From positions 22,223,822 through 22,287,821 of the forward strand of contig CM019065.1 in the NCBI GenBank assembly GCA_009667805.1: DNA of 64,000 bases. The letters are read 5' to 3'. Source of the DNA: Leptobrachium leishanense. Taxonomy: Eukaryota > Chordata > Amphibia > Anura > Megophryidae. Positions 46,570-57,754 of the stretch are shown here, one piece after another; position 1 is the stretch's first letter, and each line of letters begins with the position of its first letter. Under the pieces are notes generated by a model that searched no databases, was not told the DNA's origin, and was given only the letters and a program-made list of their open reading frames with translations. Position numbers and translations under genes: made by a program.

Positions 46570-48530
46570 TGAAAAGCAGCTGAATGGTCATTTTCAGAAT
46601 GCTCCTGTTACGTTACAGAGCTGTACATCTTGAAATGTTGTGTAGTTATGAAGATTACAGAAGTAACGGTGATGGGATTGTATACCTTTCTCCACATGTT
46701 CTTTATTCTCTGTCTTTACCTAGAGTTCCCAAGACAGACCCTTATATAAATAAAGTGCTCCTTAGGAATGTGAATGCAGAATTTACCCGTTACGTTCCAC
46801 GCAATCATACAGTACACATGTAAACCAGCAGAAAGGTGTTAAATGATAAGGAAAGGCAATTCCTATAAGAGATCTGGAATGAGATGTCCCTGGGAAATAA
46901 ATTACAGTAATTACGGTACCAGTGGGGTTTCTGCTTCCTGCTCAATGAAATTGTAACAGCGATTACAGTATATCACTGGAGACAATCTGATAAGAGAAAA
47001 TTTGACATATCTACTACAGGTGTATCACATATAAGAGAATATATTAAACTTTTAGTCTAGTTTAAATTAAAATAACGGATAAAAAAATAATACAGGTCTT
47101 GGGAAATGCAGTAATACACGTTTTATTGGACAGAGACTGTCCAATCTCTGTCTCTGTAGCTCCAGCTCTATCTTCTTCAAGTAAAACTTGAGTGGTTCAA
47201 GACCACCTGGGCCCTATTCCAAGGTTGTCGCTATGCTTAGTATTGGAGATGCACAACATAATGACAGACGTTACCAGATAATTATTTACCTATTCCACGC
47301 TTGTTGTTGAAGAAGACATTCCAACTTTAGCGTCTCATGGCTTGCGTTCCTTACTGTACTTGGTGTCTTCTATTTTTAACATAAGACACGCAAGTTGTTA
47401 GGAAATACAGGGATAGCGAGTCGCAACCTATTCCAATGTCATGAATAAAGGTAGCATCTATGTGCAAACCAGGGAATTGGAAGCACTCCTAAAAGCTGGT
47501 GTTATGCTCATAATGACACGTAAACCCTGGTGTAATGTCCCTGAGCTTTATAGTACTTTTTACATCAAAACAATAATTGGAGATACAGGTCAGCTCCCAT
47601 ATTCAAAAATTTTAAGATCCGGATGACATAGAAAACTGGACTTGTCCTGATTTTAGTAATACTTACCTTTCTGATGCGCAGGTTGGGTCTTGACATTCTG
47701 GAGCAAGGCTAGGATCCCCTGCATCAGACCATGACACGTGCTGGTAGACTCTGGGCAGCATGTGACATACTGGTTCTGTGATACATGTCCGTGGAGAAAG
47801 GTCGCACAGTGCTCCCAGTGTGTGTACAAGCTAGTGGTTGCAGCAGGAAGGGGGTCGCGGCTCAACTGCTACAATCACCTTCCTCTCAGACAGCATATTC
47901 GCCTTCTTATTCAGACATACCAACCTTCTTGAGCAGTAGTGAAACGCGTTAAGTGTATCGTGTAAATATATATTTGGAGCTGAAGCGACATGAACATTTC
48001 TTTCATACGGTATGCCCAGCGCTACCAGACAGCTATGTGGTCAACCAGACATTAACTAAATCCTGGTCCCCTATTGCCTCTTTTTGGAAGCCTCTTTTCA
48101 TTCAGTTTGGCTGACGAACCTGGGTATTGGAGCTGGAAATAGCCTTGAGGGGGTCTGCAAAGTATTTCTTGCCTTTCCTATACCTACAGGAAGGCCTGCT
48201 CCCTCTTTTGCTGAACACCTATAATCACTCAGTTAATCCTGATTTTGGTGCACTGTATGTTAGATACCCCTGTCTCAGGTTCCTCTTCAGGTCACAGTAA
48301 AATGTTCTTTACAGATTTTTTTTTGTTCGTTATTGTCAGTCTGATATTTTTCTGTGTATAGTTGGTGGGTCTCTCTTGTCCACATTGGGTTTTCTTTGTC
48401 TCCACTTTTTGACTGTATGTTGTAGATGTCTATGTGTAAACGGTCTGTTAGGCCCCAGATATTCAGTAATCGCTGATTCTTGTTTTTGGCATCCCTAGTG
48501 TATTTTCTCTTTTAATATTCATTCAACGAA
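46570..48530. other. intergenic sequence, no gene seen
   Basis: Short open frames only (for example 46584-46823), without recognisable domains. A GGGCCCTATTCC end near 47210 suggests another Harbinger-like MITE. A GAAACGCGTTAAGTG motif lies at 47941. Confidence 0.5.
47922..47955 (+). ncRNA. hammerhead-like remnant
   Basis: CTTCTTGAGCAGTAGTGAAACGCGTTAAGTG: TTGAGCA core-like, very short stem II, GAA, ACGCGT, T, then an arm resembling that at 49328. Too decayed to fold well. Confidence 0.25.
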
Positions 48531-48532
48531 AG

Positions 48533-49017
48533 TTAAAGGGACACTACCAATTACATAAGCTTAACTAGTTCACTTGTGCATTACAAACAAACACATTGTG
48601 GGATGTATTCAAAGGACATCACCAGAGAGTAGAGTAGAAGTATTTTAAGCTCCCTGTTATATCTCATTAAGCAGCTATCTCTTATCTAAGGCACCCTGGA
48701 GAACAATTGACCTCCCGCTGCCTTATATAAACATTCCCTCCTCCACCTCATTAACTGTTAAATACTGTGGAAGCTAAACCTCAGCTGTAAAGTGAAATTT
48801 TTGCACCGATTTTAGTAAATGTTTTATCATGGGAAAAATCCAGAAATTGGAAACAGAAGATAAAAAAAAACTAAATTTTATTTTTCCTTTTTACATGCAA
48901 TTAATTCAAACAAATAATATAAAAAAAACAACAGCAAGTATTTTACAATGTGTTTTTTAAAGTGGTTGTGTTTGTAATCTGGTTACAGTTTATTATAAGA
49001 GGTAGTGTCCCTTCTAA
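48533..49017. mobile_element. T2/Kolobok-like MITE (TTAA)
   Basis: Left TTAAAGGGACACTACC, right inverted GGTAGTGTCCCTT next to a decayed CTAA. TTAAAGGR ends with TTAA targets are typical of the T2/Kolobok MITEs described in Xenopus. The interior is AT-rich with no ORF. Confidence 0.65.
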
Positions 49018-49231
49018 ATTGTGTAGGTCTTCTTCAAAAAGAAGTAATAAAGTCCACCAGAATCCAACCAGAATGCTCTCATAATTTTTATTTTGTTCAC
49101 TATGAGCCTAGAGGGTAATCGAGATGTGGAACCCTGGCTTGAGGTGCCTAGGGAGGGTGACCAGAGTTGGGTAAAATCAAAGCTTATTTATTAAATATTA
49201 ATTGAATATAAAATAGAATGAAAGAAAGTTG

Positions 49232-49274
49232 CACCTAAATGCGTTTCGTGATATATTCGTTTCCTCACTAGGTG
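49232..49274 (-). ncRNA. hammerhead-like motif, left arm
   Basis: On minus: CACCTA, GTGAGGA, A, a decayed stem II around ATATA, GAA, ACGCAT, T, TAGGTG. The outer arms CACCTA/TAGGTG pair perfectly. Stem II has two mismatches that look like CpG decay. Confidence 0.35.
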
Positions 49275-49290
49275 TAGGTGTATATGAATA

Positions 49291-49333
49291 CACCTATTGA
49301 GGAAGCGAACATATCGCGAAACGCGTTTAAGTG
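49291..49333 (+). ncRNA. hammerhead-like motif, right arm
   Basis: CACCTA (arm), TTGAGGA (core; canonical CUGANGA has C first), A, stem II GCGA-ACATA-TCGC, GAA, palindromic ACGCGT, T, TAAGTG (arm). Helix I pairs at five of six positions. The order and adjacency match a type I hammerhead with a minimal stem III. The C-to-T change at the catalytic core and the extra A make activity unlikely. Confidence 0.45.
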
Positions 49334-49627
49334 CAACTTTGTTTTAATCTATGTTATATTCAATTTATATTTAATAAATAAGCTTTGATTTTATCCAACT
49401 CTTGTCCTTGTCACTGTGGAATGGAGGAAGAGATTGTGTGCTGAAGGGAGATCCGGTGCTCTCGATACTGTCGCCAGCTGCAAGAACATTGATTGAGACA
49501 CTAAAAAACATGAGTATATCCCCTTTTTCTTGGTATTGTGATACCACCCTGACATGCTACACTATGGTACCTGAATGCTTTATTTGAGGTGCCAAAGAAA
49601 GTTGAGGGAAGCAATGACCCCACACAT

Positions 49628-50478
49628 TAGGGATGTGCGTTTCGGGTTTCGGAATTTCGGAATTTTCACGAAATTTCCCGATTCGTGTTTTCGGATGCGG
49701 CCGAATTTCCGAAAAAGTTCAGATCCAAAATGTTTTCCGAGCCGAAACGAAATATTTTCGGATTTTTCGAATGGGCTTGAAATGTGTCAAATGAGGAGAA
49801 CAGATGTTCCGAAAAACGAAAATTTTCCGAAAAACGAAAATTTTCCGAAAAACGAAAATTTGGTAAAAACGAACATTTTCTGAAAAACGAAATTTTTTAG
49901 AAAAAACGAAAAGTCGATACAAAAAACGGGCAAAATGACAAGAAAAATACGAAAAATGGTCGATATGCCGAAAAATGTGCAATTCCGAAAAGCGAAAATT
50001 TTCCGAAAAACGAAAATTTTCCGGAAAACGAAAATTTTGTAAAAACGAAATTTTTTTGAAAAACGAAAATTTTTCGAAAAAACGAAAAGTCGATACAAAA
50101 AACGGGCAAAATGACAAGAAAAATACGAAAAATGGTCGATATGCCGAAAAATGTGCAATTCCGAAAAACGAAAATTTTCCGAAAAACAAAAATTTTCCGA
50201 AAAACGAAAATTTTTCGAAAAACGAAAATTTTGTAAAAACGAAAATTTTCTGAAAAACGAAACTTTTTCGAAAAAACGAAAAGTCGATACAAAAACCGAG
50301 CACAGTGACACGAAAATACGAAAAATGGTCGAAATTCCGAAAAAAAATGTACCCGAAAAACGGGTCGAACCGAATCGAATCGAAACCGAAATCGGTCGAA
50401 ACGAGCCGAATCGAAAAGTTTAAAAATCTGAAAAATCGAACCGAATCGAACCGAAAAAACAATCGGTGCACAAGCCTA
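49628..50478. mobile_element. hAT MITE with internal 176-bp tandem repeats
   Basis: Ends TAGGGATGTGC and inverted GCACAAGCCTA; the 8-bp target duplication CCACACAT lies at 49620-49627 and 50479-50486. The interior has three units of about 176 bp sharing AAAAGTCGATACAAAAA and ATGGTCGATATGCCG. Low-complexity Phe-rich or Lys/Asn-rich frames on both strands are artefacts. Confidence 0.88.
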
Positions 50479-50616
50479 CCACACATTACACTCCACTTAA
50501 ATTGCTAGTCAAGTAAGTCTTCTCAAATAGTGGCACCAATGCCGGTATTCGTTAGTAAAGGAGGAGGACCAGGCAATACGTTTAGGAATCCAACAGATTA
50601 GCTTTATCAGGATTGT

Positions 50617-50653
50617 AGCTTAGTTTTGGCCACAACACGGCCTTTCTCAAGCC
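50617..50653 (-). ncRNA. hammerhead-like remnant
   Basis: On minus: GGCTTGAGAAA, stem II GGCC-GTGTTGT-GGCC, then AAAACTAAGC in place of the GAAAC box. It shows the same layout as the other motifs with a different stem sequence. Confidence 0.25.
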
Positions 50654-51033
50654 AACTGGTATTAGTGGCTCTCAAAAATTATGAGTCAAGCCGATGTGCT
50701 TGGCTTGTAATTGAGTGGGCAATAGTGAGCTAGTAAGAATTTGCAATGCTTGTTGATTTTATGTCTTATTGACTCTCTCTCTTACTCAGACAAACAGTTT
50801 TATTTGCCCACAATGTTAAAATCCTTTTAACACTCATAAATTCCAAATATCACTCACAGTTTACTAAAACAATTACCAGGGAGAGGGTCCAGAAATATTG
50901 ATTTATATCATCTAAGTACTCGACTTCCACAGAGTGTCAGTTGAGGTTGATGTCCATTTGCTGTGTGACCTGACTTGAAGAATACAGAGTGACCTCCAAG
51001 AAGTTAAAATAGTGATATGTGTTAATTTTTTTT

Positions 51034-51039
51034 TTTATT
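51034..51039 (-). promoter_or_regulatory. poly(A) signal of V2R-B (AATAAA)
   Basis: Canonical AATAAA on the minus strand (TTTATT on plus), about 140 nt after the V2R-B stop, inside a T-rich plus-strand tract. The position is typical for a 3' UTR end. Confidence 0.45.
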
Positions 51040-51178
51040 AATGTCTGAAATTAAAAGCAATGAATTTAACCTTTAGCTGCTGTGTAGGGTAGAGACAAGT
51101 GCAAGAACAAGACTCCGGTCCATATAGACGTGCATTGATATCACTCCAGTTTCCCACCAGTTGGATGAATCGTGTTTC

Positions 51179-52077
51179 TCAGACTCTCTTCATGAGGTAC
51201 TGTCTGGAGTTCATGTTGGGCCTTATCAAGATAATAAAGCACTTATTGGCAAACATACAGACTAGCAATGCCCAGCTGGATGCCAGAATGGCAAAGATCT
51301 CCATGGCCACAGTGTATTTACCCTGAGCACTGAGTGAGGCTGGGATAAAGGACACCCAGACACTAAGGAAGGCCAACATACTGAAGGTAATAAATTTGGC
51401 CTCGTTGAAACTGTCTGGAAGCCTCCTGGACAAGTAGGCAACCATGAAACTGATAGTGGCCAGGAGACCAAGGTATCCCAACATGCACCAGAATGCAGTG
51501 GATGAGCCTTCATTGCATTGGAGAATGATGACCCTGGGTTGTGTTTCAATGTTCTTTTCCGGAAATGGCGGATCAAGTGACAACCAAGTGATGCACAAAA
51601 GAAACTGCAGAAGCACGCAGAAAAAAATCATCACGTACGAAACCCAAGGCTTTGTCCATTTCTTCAGACTACTCCCAGGCTTTGTAGCCATAAATGCAAA
51701 CACCACCATGATAGTTTTCGCCAAGATGCAAGAGATACAAAGTGCAAATACCATTCCAAATATGACTTGACGTACAAGACATTTCTCGGGTTGAGGGTAA
51801 CCAATGAAAACCAAAGAGCAGAGAAAGCAGAAGGACAAGGACACCAGAAGAAGGCAACTTAGAGAATAGTTATTGGCTTTCACTATAGGGGTTGCTTTAA
51901 ACTTTATGAAGATCTTCAGAATGACGATTGGCACCATGGAAGAGATGGCACCAGAGGAAGCTGTTGTTATACCCAAGGCATCTTCATAGGAAAGATAGTC
52001 TACAGGTTTTAGAAGGCATGTGGTTTTCTGTTGATCAGGCCACATGTCCCATGGACACTTAATGCAATTGACAGAAT
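51179..52077 (-). CDS. V2R-B exon 6: seven-transmembrane domain
   Basis: Intact terminal exon, 899 bp. It begins DSVNCIKCPWDMWPDQQ after the acceptor TTTTTGCAG. Seven helices and the loop KATPIVKANN are as in V2R-A; RRLPDSFNEAKFITFSMLAF and LSVWVSFIPASLSAQGK are nearly identical between the two. The end of helix 7 reads ANKCFIILIRP, so the Pro of the usual PKCFIILFRP motif is Asn here. The tail is short and ends YLMKRV. The open frame continues past the acceptor into the intron, but that extension is not coding. An AATAAA poly(A) signal lies 140 nt downstream. Confidence 0.95.
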
Positions 52078-52339
52078 CTGCAAAAATTAGAAACACAAAA
52101 ATGATTACTCCGGCACTGAAACTCCTATTTTGCTTTTGCATGGACTAGAGTACTTGTTTTACATGTGTATACTAAAAAAAATCAACAATTTCACCACTGA
52201 TCTTTATTTCCTAAATTTCAACGTATAGTTATAGTTTTTTTTGCATGACTGTACTGGACATTTTCGATGGTCCAATATCCTACGGCAAACACTCAACTTT
52301 AAAGCGACATCAAAAAAACAACACTGCAAAAAAGTAACA

Positions 52340-53230
52340 TCTTTAAAACAAGATTCTCCAATTCGAGCACAAACGAAGCGGAGGCTTTCCAATTAAGTCG
52401 CAACCGAATGTTGGCGCTTTGAATTTGGCCATGTCTGATGGTGGTGCTATGGCCAAAATGGAGCATCAGTCTCAATAACTAGGGATATATAATAGGGATA
52501 GGAATTAGGTTTAGGGTTGGAAAATAGAGTTGGGGTCAGAAATTAGGGTTAGGCTTTGAAATAAAGGTTGGGGTTAGATGTTATGGTGAGAAATTAGGGT
52601 TAAGAATCAGTTATAGGTTTAGAAATTGAGGTTAGGGTTGGAAGTTAGAGTTCAAAATTAGGGTCAGGATTAAAAATAAGGGTTAGGGTTAGAAATCAGG
52701 GCTAGATCTAGGGTTAGGAATTAGGATTAGAGTTTGAAATTAGGGTCATTGTTAGACATTAGGGTTAGGATTAGGTACTAGACAAATTTACATTTAGGAT
52801 TAGCTTTAACCCTAACCTTAAACCCTAACATTCTGTTCCAATGTTGCTTCATTTTTAAGCGACATATTCTGCCACTTCTTTTGATGTAACTGCAGAGCAG
52901 CAAGCATCAAAAGGAGCGGAATCTGTTTCCTAAAATCTATGGAAAAATAGAGCAGAATGATACGGTTAGAGTTAACCCAAATGCTAAATGTAACCCTAAC
53001 CCTAAAACATGCACAAATTATAAGATAACTCCCACTGTAATTTCTAAATGTAATTTTTAACCCTATCTATGGAAAATGATGCTCCATTTCAACACGGTGC
53101 ATCCAATTCGGTCACTGGCAAATTTGGAGCATCACATTGTCCATGGGCAAATATGACGGGTGTTGTTCGATTTGGCTGCCGCCGAATTGGAATGCCTTTT
53201 TTTCAAGACGTGACTCTTTCACCCTCTTAA
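52340..53230. mobile_element. possible transposon with telomere-like interior
   Basis: Left GCTTTCCAATTAAGTCGC and, inverted, right GCCGAATTGGAATGCC resemble diverged inverted ends. Between them, degenerate TTAGGGTTAG repeats fill 52480-52840, followed by CCCTAA-type motifs to 53060. Located in V2R-B intron 5, 0.3 kb from exon 6. Confidence 0.4.
52480..53060. repeat. degenerate telomere-like repeats (TTAGGG)n
   Basis: Frequent GGGTTAG and AATTAGGGTTAG units, then a switch to CCCTAACC orientation after about 52800. Degenerate, like 13930-14440. Confidence 0.78.
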
Positions 53231-53648
53231 TTTTTTGATGCAGCTTGTAAGTCATGTCTTTGTTGAAGTAAACCCCAATGATCTTAAAGTGATACACACA
53301 CAGTGGCTTATTTCAAATCTGGTCAGAATCACATATGATGTGTGTGTGTGGGGGGGGTCTTGATAAAAAATTATCAATAAACTCTAGTGGAAAACTATCC
53401 GGGTACACGGGAATCACACTGTGAAATACGAAAGCAGATTAAAAAAAAAAAACAATTATCCCTCCCTACAATGAGAATCTAATTATGTGTGTCATGGGAG
53501 TCACTTGAACTGGGGGTACATGGACTTGTCATTACTGTCGGGAGGTGTGGGTCTGTGGGTTCTGGGGAGTATGACATGTACTTTTATTCCCCTGTCCTCT
53601 TCTATGCCCAAGTCAACCTGTGTCTATGTGTTCATTTTTTATTGTAAA

Positions 53649-54619
53649 CTAGTTGGAAAGCCTGCCCAGAGGGCAGTCTATTGTTAATACTGCCCCAGCT
53701 CATGGATACTGTCCCAGCACGTGGATATATTGCCCCAGCTTGTGGATATTGCCCCAGCTCGTAGATATATTGCCCCAGCTTGTGGATATTGCCCCAGCTC
53801 GTGGATATATTGCCCCAGCTCGTGGATATATTGCCCCAGCTCATGGATATTGCCCCAGCTCGTGGATATATTGCCCCAGCTCGTGGATATTGCCCCAGCT
53901 CGTGGATGTATTGCCCCAGCTCGTGGATATATTGCCCCAGCTCGTGGATATTGCCCCAGCTTGTGGATATTTCCCCAGCTCATGGATATATTGCCCCAGC
54001 TCGTGGATACTGCCCCAGCTCGTGGATATACTGCCCCAGCACATGGATATTTGCCCCCACGCTCTCATGGATATTTGCCCCCACGCTCTCATGGATATTT
54101 GCCCCCAAGCTCTCATGGATATTTGCCCACATGCTCTCATGGATATTTGCCCCCAAGCTCTCATGGATATTTGCCCCCAAGCTCAGACCCCAGACCAGAC
54201 ATGGGGCGGCTGTTCGAATGCTCTATGGGCATTCGGACAGCCGCCCCTGGAGCTCCGGCATACTTACCTGCTGAGCGGCGAAGGGAAAGTTTCCCCACTT
54301 CCGCTCGTTGAAGGACCCAAGCCGCAGTTACGTGGGACTCCCACGTGACCGCGGCTTGGGTCCTTCAAAGAGCGGAAGCGAGGGAACTTTCCCTTTGCCG
54401 CTCAGGGGTTGGATGCGCGCGGCAGCCGGGTAGAGGCTGCGAGCGCAGCCTCTACCCGGCTGCTGCGTGTGCATCTTGTAACAGCCGCAGTGAGCGCACA
54501 GCCGGCTCGTGCCGCGGCGGTTGCATGCGCGCGCAGCCAACCGCCGCTGGTTGCGCGTGCATGCGCAGAGTAAGGCTTGGTGACGGACACGCCAAGCCTT
54601 ACTCTATTACAGTATAGGA
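53649..54619 (-). mobile_element. non-autonomous Helitron, second copy
   Basis: On minus: 5' end TCCTATACTGTAATAGAGTA; 3' end with CTGCCCTCTGGGCAG hairpin, GCTTTCCAA and terminal CTAG; flanked by A and T. Same family as 28467-33675. The interior has GC-rich inverted arms and, next to the 3' end, two minisatellites. No Rep/helicase. Located in V2R-B intron 5. Confidence 0.85.
53690..54180. repeat. 18-24-bp minisatellites inside the Helitron
   Basis: About 18 units of GCCCCAGCTCGTGGATAT (with or without ATT), then six units of GGATATTTGCCCCCAAGCTC plus TCAT. The 164-231-codon open frames on the plus strand are by-products. Confidence 0.92.
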
Positions 54620-56246
54620 TATGAGTATTGTCTGTTATTACCAACCTCCCTCCCCTCGTATAGAATCTGTGACAGGTTTGATTGCACAAGCACACAATAG
54701 TCTAATAGACCAATCTCCTATCCGCTATCCAACATATTCAGACAGTCTGATGCTCATGTGTGACGTCCTGGGCCCCTGGTGCCACCTCTGGCAGAGGTGG
54801 ACATTGCCAGTGCTGTTCTTGACATTCTGCGCATCTGGCGCCCCCTCTGGCTTCCATGTATATTACATCCTAGTTCTGGACATTCAGTTCCTTTTGGATT
54901 CAAGCCTGGAACAACACCTGGATGTCACGTTTCCCGGATTCCACCACACAGCCCTTAAAGCCCAACACTCCACAGAGCCAAAAAGCTACCAACAGAGTAG
55001 CCGTAGAACAATCCCTAACTGTCTGGTCCTTAAAAATTGGCCAGGTATAAGTATTCTAGCTATACAGAAAGGGTTAAACAAAGACAATGTCGTAATACAA
55101 AACCAGGTCAGCAACACGGGGGTAGTCATACGAGCCAGAATCAGGAATACAGAGTATAGAATAGGCAAATGGAATAGCTGGGTCGATATCAGTGCAGTAG
55201 CGTAGTACAAGGAAAATAGTCTAGGGCAACGGAAGGTAGAATGGTCAGAAAACAAGCAGAGGTCAATAACGGGTTAAATCATGAGAGAATTCAGGTACAG
55301 GAAGCTCAGGTATGGATAACCACGATCTGGCACTGCTTAGAAGGAACTGTGGGTTTTTAAAGACCTTCACCAGACCGCGCCCCCCTCTCAAGCCGCACCT
55401 CATGCAGCCACCTCCCTGCCTGTCTCTATTTAAACCGGGTGTTGGTCAGCGCATCAGACATGCTGCCTTCAAGCACACTGGAGAGGCTGGAAGCCCCCAA
55501 TGTTACAGTGGACTCTATTTGTTCTAATGAACTCATGTGCTTAAAAGCAGGCATCGCCCAAAGAAGGGAGCTGCCTCATTTTGTTATTCTCTCTGATCCA
55601 AGCCTCCAGTTGATCCTTGCTCTCAGTTTGATCTGTAGCTCATTTCTGGTATTTACTTTGATCCCTGATTCATGTCCATCCAGTCCTAGTGTTATGCAGC
55701 TCTGATTTCCTGGTTCTTCTGTCATTCTGGTATTCTGCAGTACTTCTGTTCTCAGGTTCTTTCTTGTATTTACCCCATGTTTAGTTCTATTTATTTTATT
55801 GTCTGTTCATAGTTCGTGTTTCCTGGATTTATATGTTTGATCATCTGGTTTTCTTTATTTCTGCTTAGTATTCTAGGTTCTGATTCTCGTGTTTATTTTG
55901 TACTTTAGTTCTGGATTCCTGCTCTTGGTTGAAGTTCTGTTTTGTTATATTTTATAGAAGATTAAAATAAATATTTTTGGTGTTTCCTAGATCTGTATCA
56001 TGTCAGTTCACTGCGAATATAGCTCACACCCTTCTGCACCCATGTCAGGTCACGTCCCATGTTACATCATGCTGTGATTACATTGCAACCATTGGTTTAC
56101 GCTTGGAGATTAAAATGGAGGTATGGCTAGAGACTGTCTCACTTGAGGAGGGGGGGAACCAGGGTGTCATCTTCATTTGATCTCCAGGGAACTCATTGCA
56201 CTGTACATATTTTGTTCACATGTTTCATTAAAGTCTATCTTTCATG
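54620..56246. other. V2R-B intron 5, repeat-like, no gene seen
   Basis: Includes a 194-codon frame (54621-55205) without a recognisable domain and T-rich sequence at 55560-55960. Parts resemble interspersed repeats but I could not assign a class. Confidence 0.45.
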
Positions 56247-56452
56247 TAGGGATGCACCAAAATTAAAATTTGGGACCGAAACCAATACCGATACCGAAAA
56301 TGGACGATGAGCTTGGCCGAAAACCGATACCAAAAATGACTTTCTATATATACACATACTGTGTATACATGTGTCTGGTGTGTGTAATATACAGGTGAAA
56401 CTCGAAAAAATTAGAATATTGTGCAAAAGTTAATTTATTTCAGTAATGCAAC

Positions 56453-57568
56453 TTAACCTATTCACTGCTGAGGCATTTCACCGCTGTGTGCTGAGCTAAT
56501 TTTTACCGCTTTCGCTCATCATGTTTAAACGCGATTTGAAGCCACATTTTATGAAATGACCCAGGACATATTATATATCGTTCTTTCCGGCAGACTCGGC
56601 AGATTTATAATATATCATTATTATATGTATACGTCATGTCCTGCCTGTTTATTATAACAAAAATGCAATAAAATTTGAATTTTTAATCATCTACAGTGTG
56701 TAAAGTGTTTTTTTCACATTTTATCACATGAGCGCTTGCGGTTATATTTTCTATGGACTGCGCTTGTACAAAAATTAGAAATGGGGACTTGTTACATTTT
56801 TTGGAGGGAATTACGTGATTTATAGCAAACGCACCCCATAGAAAAAAATCATTAGTGCAGCATCATTGGTCACATTATAATTGAAAGGTGAACAATATTG
56901 CTGCATTAATAAAAACAACACGCAAAAAACATTTTTTTTTTATTTCATTTTTACTTTGTACCTGGTCATGTGTGGTATCATTCAAAAGGCCATGCTGCCA
57001 TGGTTCAGGAGATAGGGGGTTCATTTGAACCCCCATATCTCCACCAGGGGATTTCCTTGGGAAATCCCCGGTCAGCTAGGGGTTCCCTGGCTAACTGATG
57101 TCATCACACCATGTGCGATGACGTTAGGTAGCCAGGGGGGACCTGGAGGAGGAGCCACCATCCAAGATGGCGGCCCCCACCGGAGATAGGCTGCGACGTG
57201 TATCGTAGCCCGGTATGTGAGGGGTTAAAACCAGGCAACGCTTTAAATGGGAGACTCTCCTCTTTTAAGCGGTGCCTGGTTTGAGCGGATGCGACCTCCC
57301 GATCGGGAGGGAGAGGGATCCGAATGGATCCTCTCTCCCTTCCGTGCATGTCCAGGGGGTTGCCTGAAAATGACATCATCGCTCGGGTGGCCTTTAAACG
57401 ACGCGTCTGACTTCAGGGAAGTCAGACAGCTGTGGGTCCCAGGAGGAGAGAGGTGAGCATCTCTCCGGGCTCCCGCTGAGCGGATGACATGTGGGGCACG
57501 TCCTCCGCATATAGCGGGCATCAATGAGGAAGTGTCCCACATGTCATCATCAGCAATGAAGGGGTTAA
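56453..57568 (+). mobile_element. piggyBac-like TTAA MITE nested in the Tc1
   Basis: Left TTAACCTATTCACTGCTGA, inverted right end giving TTAACCCCTTCATTGCTGA, with TTAA at 56453-56456 and 57565-57568. The opposite end of the host Tc1 supplies the near-empty site (CAACTTATAAGG). 1.1 kb without a transposase; relative at 40449-41001. Confidence 0.85.
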
Positions 57569-57754
57569 AAGGTGAAACTAATATATGAGATAGTTCAAGC
57601 CGTGATTTGTCATAATTGTGAGGATTATGGTTACAGATCATGAAAACCCCAAATCCACAATCTCAGAAAATTTGAATATTACATGCAATCAATAAAACAA
57701 GGATTGTACATAGAACAATATGGCACCTCTGAAAAGTATAAGCTGCATATGTAC

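Larger units (their letters stand above)
49158..49408. repeat. ~250-bp palindrome with hammerhead-like motifs in each arm
   Basis: Left arm (AGAGTTGGGTAAAATCAAAG, CTTATTTATTAAATAT, AAGTTGCACCTAAATGCG) is mirrored by the right arm (CGCGTTTAAGTGCAACTTTG, ATTTAATAAATAAGCTTTGA, TTTTATCCAACTCTTG), with the centre near 49283. Either strand could form a long hairpin RNA. Confidence 0.88.

Noticed and set aside
49719..50486. 255-codon Phe-rich minus-strand frame
   Set aside because: Translation of the CGAAAA-rich MITE interior; lies entirely within a hAT MITE with target duplications.
39512..51178. Another V2R gene between A and B
   Set aside because: No exon with receptor signature found in either strand; only transposons and tandem repeats.
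53653..54348. Plus-strand open frames of 164-231 codons
   Set aside because: Pure minisatellite translation (repeated QLVDILP), open in several frames and on both strands.
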